A DNA stretch of 64,000 nucleotides, from positions 62,001 to 126,000 of the forward strand of contig CAXTVX010000004.1 in the NCBI GenBank assembly GCA_964247755.1. Reading direction: 5' to 3'. This stretch comes from Lichenicola sp964247755. GTDB lineage: Bacteria; Pseudomonadota; Alphaproteobacteria; Acetobacterales; Acetobacteraceae. The translations under genes and the position numbers were made by a program. Positions within the stretch are counted from its first letter, which is position 1. Each line of letters begins with the position of its first letter. This document shows positions 63,385 through 64,000 of this stretch, one piece after another. The notes below the pieces were generated by a model that had not been told where the DNA came from, did no database searches, and saw nothing but the letters and a program-made list of their open reading frames with translations.

Positions 63385-63630
63385 ATGAACCGGATGCGGC
63401 GTCGTTCCCGTCTCGCGGCGCTGTCGGTCGCCCTGCTGCCGTTGCTGGCGTCCTGCTCCGGCGCGCCGCCGGGCGCCAGGGCGGCACCGGGAGTGGACAC
63501 CGACCTGCAGCCGAACGGCAAGCCGTATGTCGGGCCGGCGACGGTGACGTCAGGCCCTCCGGCGGACAACACCGACGCACGGCTGTATTGCCATCCCGAA
63601 GGTGTCGGGAGCGCCTGCAGCCGCCAGTAG
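63385..63630 (+). CDS. Small lipoprotein, unknown
   Basis: 81 residues from the ATG at 63385 (a GTG at 63373 would add four residues). Signal peptide (SRLAALSVALLPLLASC) with lipobox LLASC, mature part of about 60 residues, Pro/Gly/Ala-rich with two more Cys near the end. No family recognised. It follows the LysR gene by 13 bases. Confidence 0.6.
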   Translation: MNRMRRRSRLAALSVALLPLLASCSGAPPGARAAPGVDTDLQPNGKPYVGPATVTSGPPADNTDARLYCHPEGVGSACSRQ

Positions 63631-63865
63631 TTCTGATCCGTCGGGCAGGACATGCCAGGAAGGCGCGGGAGACGTCGGTCGCGTCGCAGCGTTCTCGGTG
63701 CGGCTCGAGCCACCGCCTCGATGGCATCCTCGGTCACGGCACGCGGACGGTGATCATGACATGGCAGCGAGCAGCCGGTCGTCCAGCCGCCGACGGGCTC
63801 CTGTCGGACAACGATGGCGACGCGCTTCCTGCACCGACACCATCCGGAGCCCGGCGTGAGCGCCG
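63631..63865. other. Intergenic region
   Basis: Space between the lipoprotein gene and the possible minus-strand frame at the window edge. I see no supported gene or RNA. Confidence 0.4.
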
Positions 63866-64000
63866 TCACCCCGTTCTCGCATCGGGTCCGTTGGCGGGGT
63901 CCGGCATCCCTGCGGCTCCGGGTGCCGTCGGCGGAGGTGCCGGATCGACGGGACCGATATACGAAGCAGCCGGTGCACCGGAGGCCGATCCGAGGCTGGT
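63866..64000 (-). CDS. Possible 3' end of a minus-strand gene running off the window
   Basis: 44 codons remain open to the window edge and end at a TGA (63866-63868). The text is Pro/Ala/Gly-rich (ASYIGPVDPAPPPTAPGAAG). It may be the C-terminus of a secreted or linker-rich protein whose start is outside. Too short to judge. Confidence 0.25.
   Translation of the reverse strand, partial: TSLGSASGAPAASYIGPVDPAPPPTAPGAAGMPDPANGPDARTG

Noticed and set aside
1..64000. tRNA, rRNA or CRISPR
   Set aside because: No cloverleaf-like sequence with a T-loop box, no rRNA-like stretches and no regularly spaced repeats were found by reading both strands.

Overview
The window is very GC-rich DNA packed with genes, with strongly G/C-biased third codon positions. 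The gene content suggests an alphaproteobacterium, most likely Rhodospirillales/Acetobacteraceae-like: an Lrp-trxB-LysR (LsrB/VtlR-type) group, motB-motA, and a complete exosortase A (XrtA)/PEP-CTERM exopolysaccharide locus. The taxonomic call is an inference from gene content only.

Layout. (1) 0-3.5 kb and 3.56-4.9 kb, minus strand: an acetyltransferase-like protein, a 54-residue membrane protein, a secreted beta-helix protein and two glycosyltransferases. (2) 5.1-7.8 kb, plus strand: a DUF218 protein, a second acetyltransferase-like protein and a sugar-nucleotide epimerase. (3) 7.8-16.9 kb: two convergent operons, each headed by a sigma-54 (-24/-12) promoter with a shared upstream dyad. Each starts with PEP-CTERM surface proteins and each ends in one of two paralogous methyltransferases that overlap tail to tail. 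The plus-strand arm also carries a glycoside-hydrolase-like protein and a very large SEC-C/TPR/double-sulfotransferase protein. (4) 16.9-26.4 kb, minus strand: the core XrtA operon (export lipoprotein, chain-length protein, tyrosine kinase, outer-membrane protein, ATPase, deacetylase, FemAB protein, exosortase). (5) 26.9-37.1 kb, plus strand: initiating sugar transferase, PrsK, PrsR, PrsT, a glycosyltransferase and an acyltransferase. (6) 37.6-41.9 kb, plus strand: flippase and two glycosyltransferases with visibly less extreme codon use, probably a transferred serotype-like block. (7) 42.1-49.6 kb, minus strand: amidotransferase, an oxidoreductase-epimerase fusion, glycosyltransferases and a WalW-like deacetylase. 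(8) 49.9-54.6 kb: a large repeat-rich beta-helix protein, facing an O-glycosylation ligase and an unannotated 49-residue membrane protein. (9) 55-64 kb: general genes (free methionine sulfoxide reductase, NUDIX, motA/motB, lipid-linked sugar transferases, Lrp, TrxB, LysR, a small lipoprotein).

Working model. The sugar transferase, glycosyltransferases, flippase, chain-length/kinase pair and export lipoprotein make and secrete a polysaccharide. Deacetylases, acyl-, methyl- and sulfotransferases could decorate it. XrtA processes PEP-CTERM proteins that associate with it. PrsK-PrsR, the latter a sigma-54 activator with an intact GAFTGA motif, would switch on the two -24/-12 promoters in the same locus. 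The most notable unit is the mirrored pair of sigma-54 PEP-CTERM operons with shared upstream dyads. Two small membrane proteins and two probable frameshifts (in a PEP-CTERM gene and in a beta-helix gene) are also new at sequence level.
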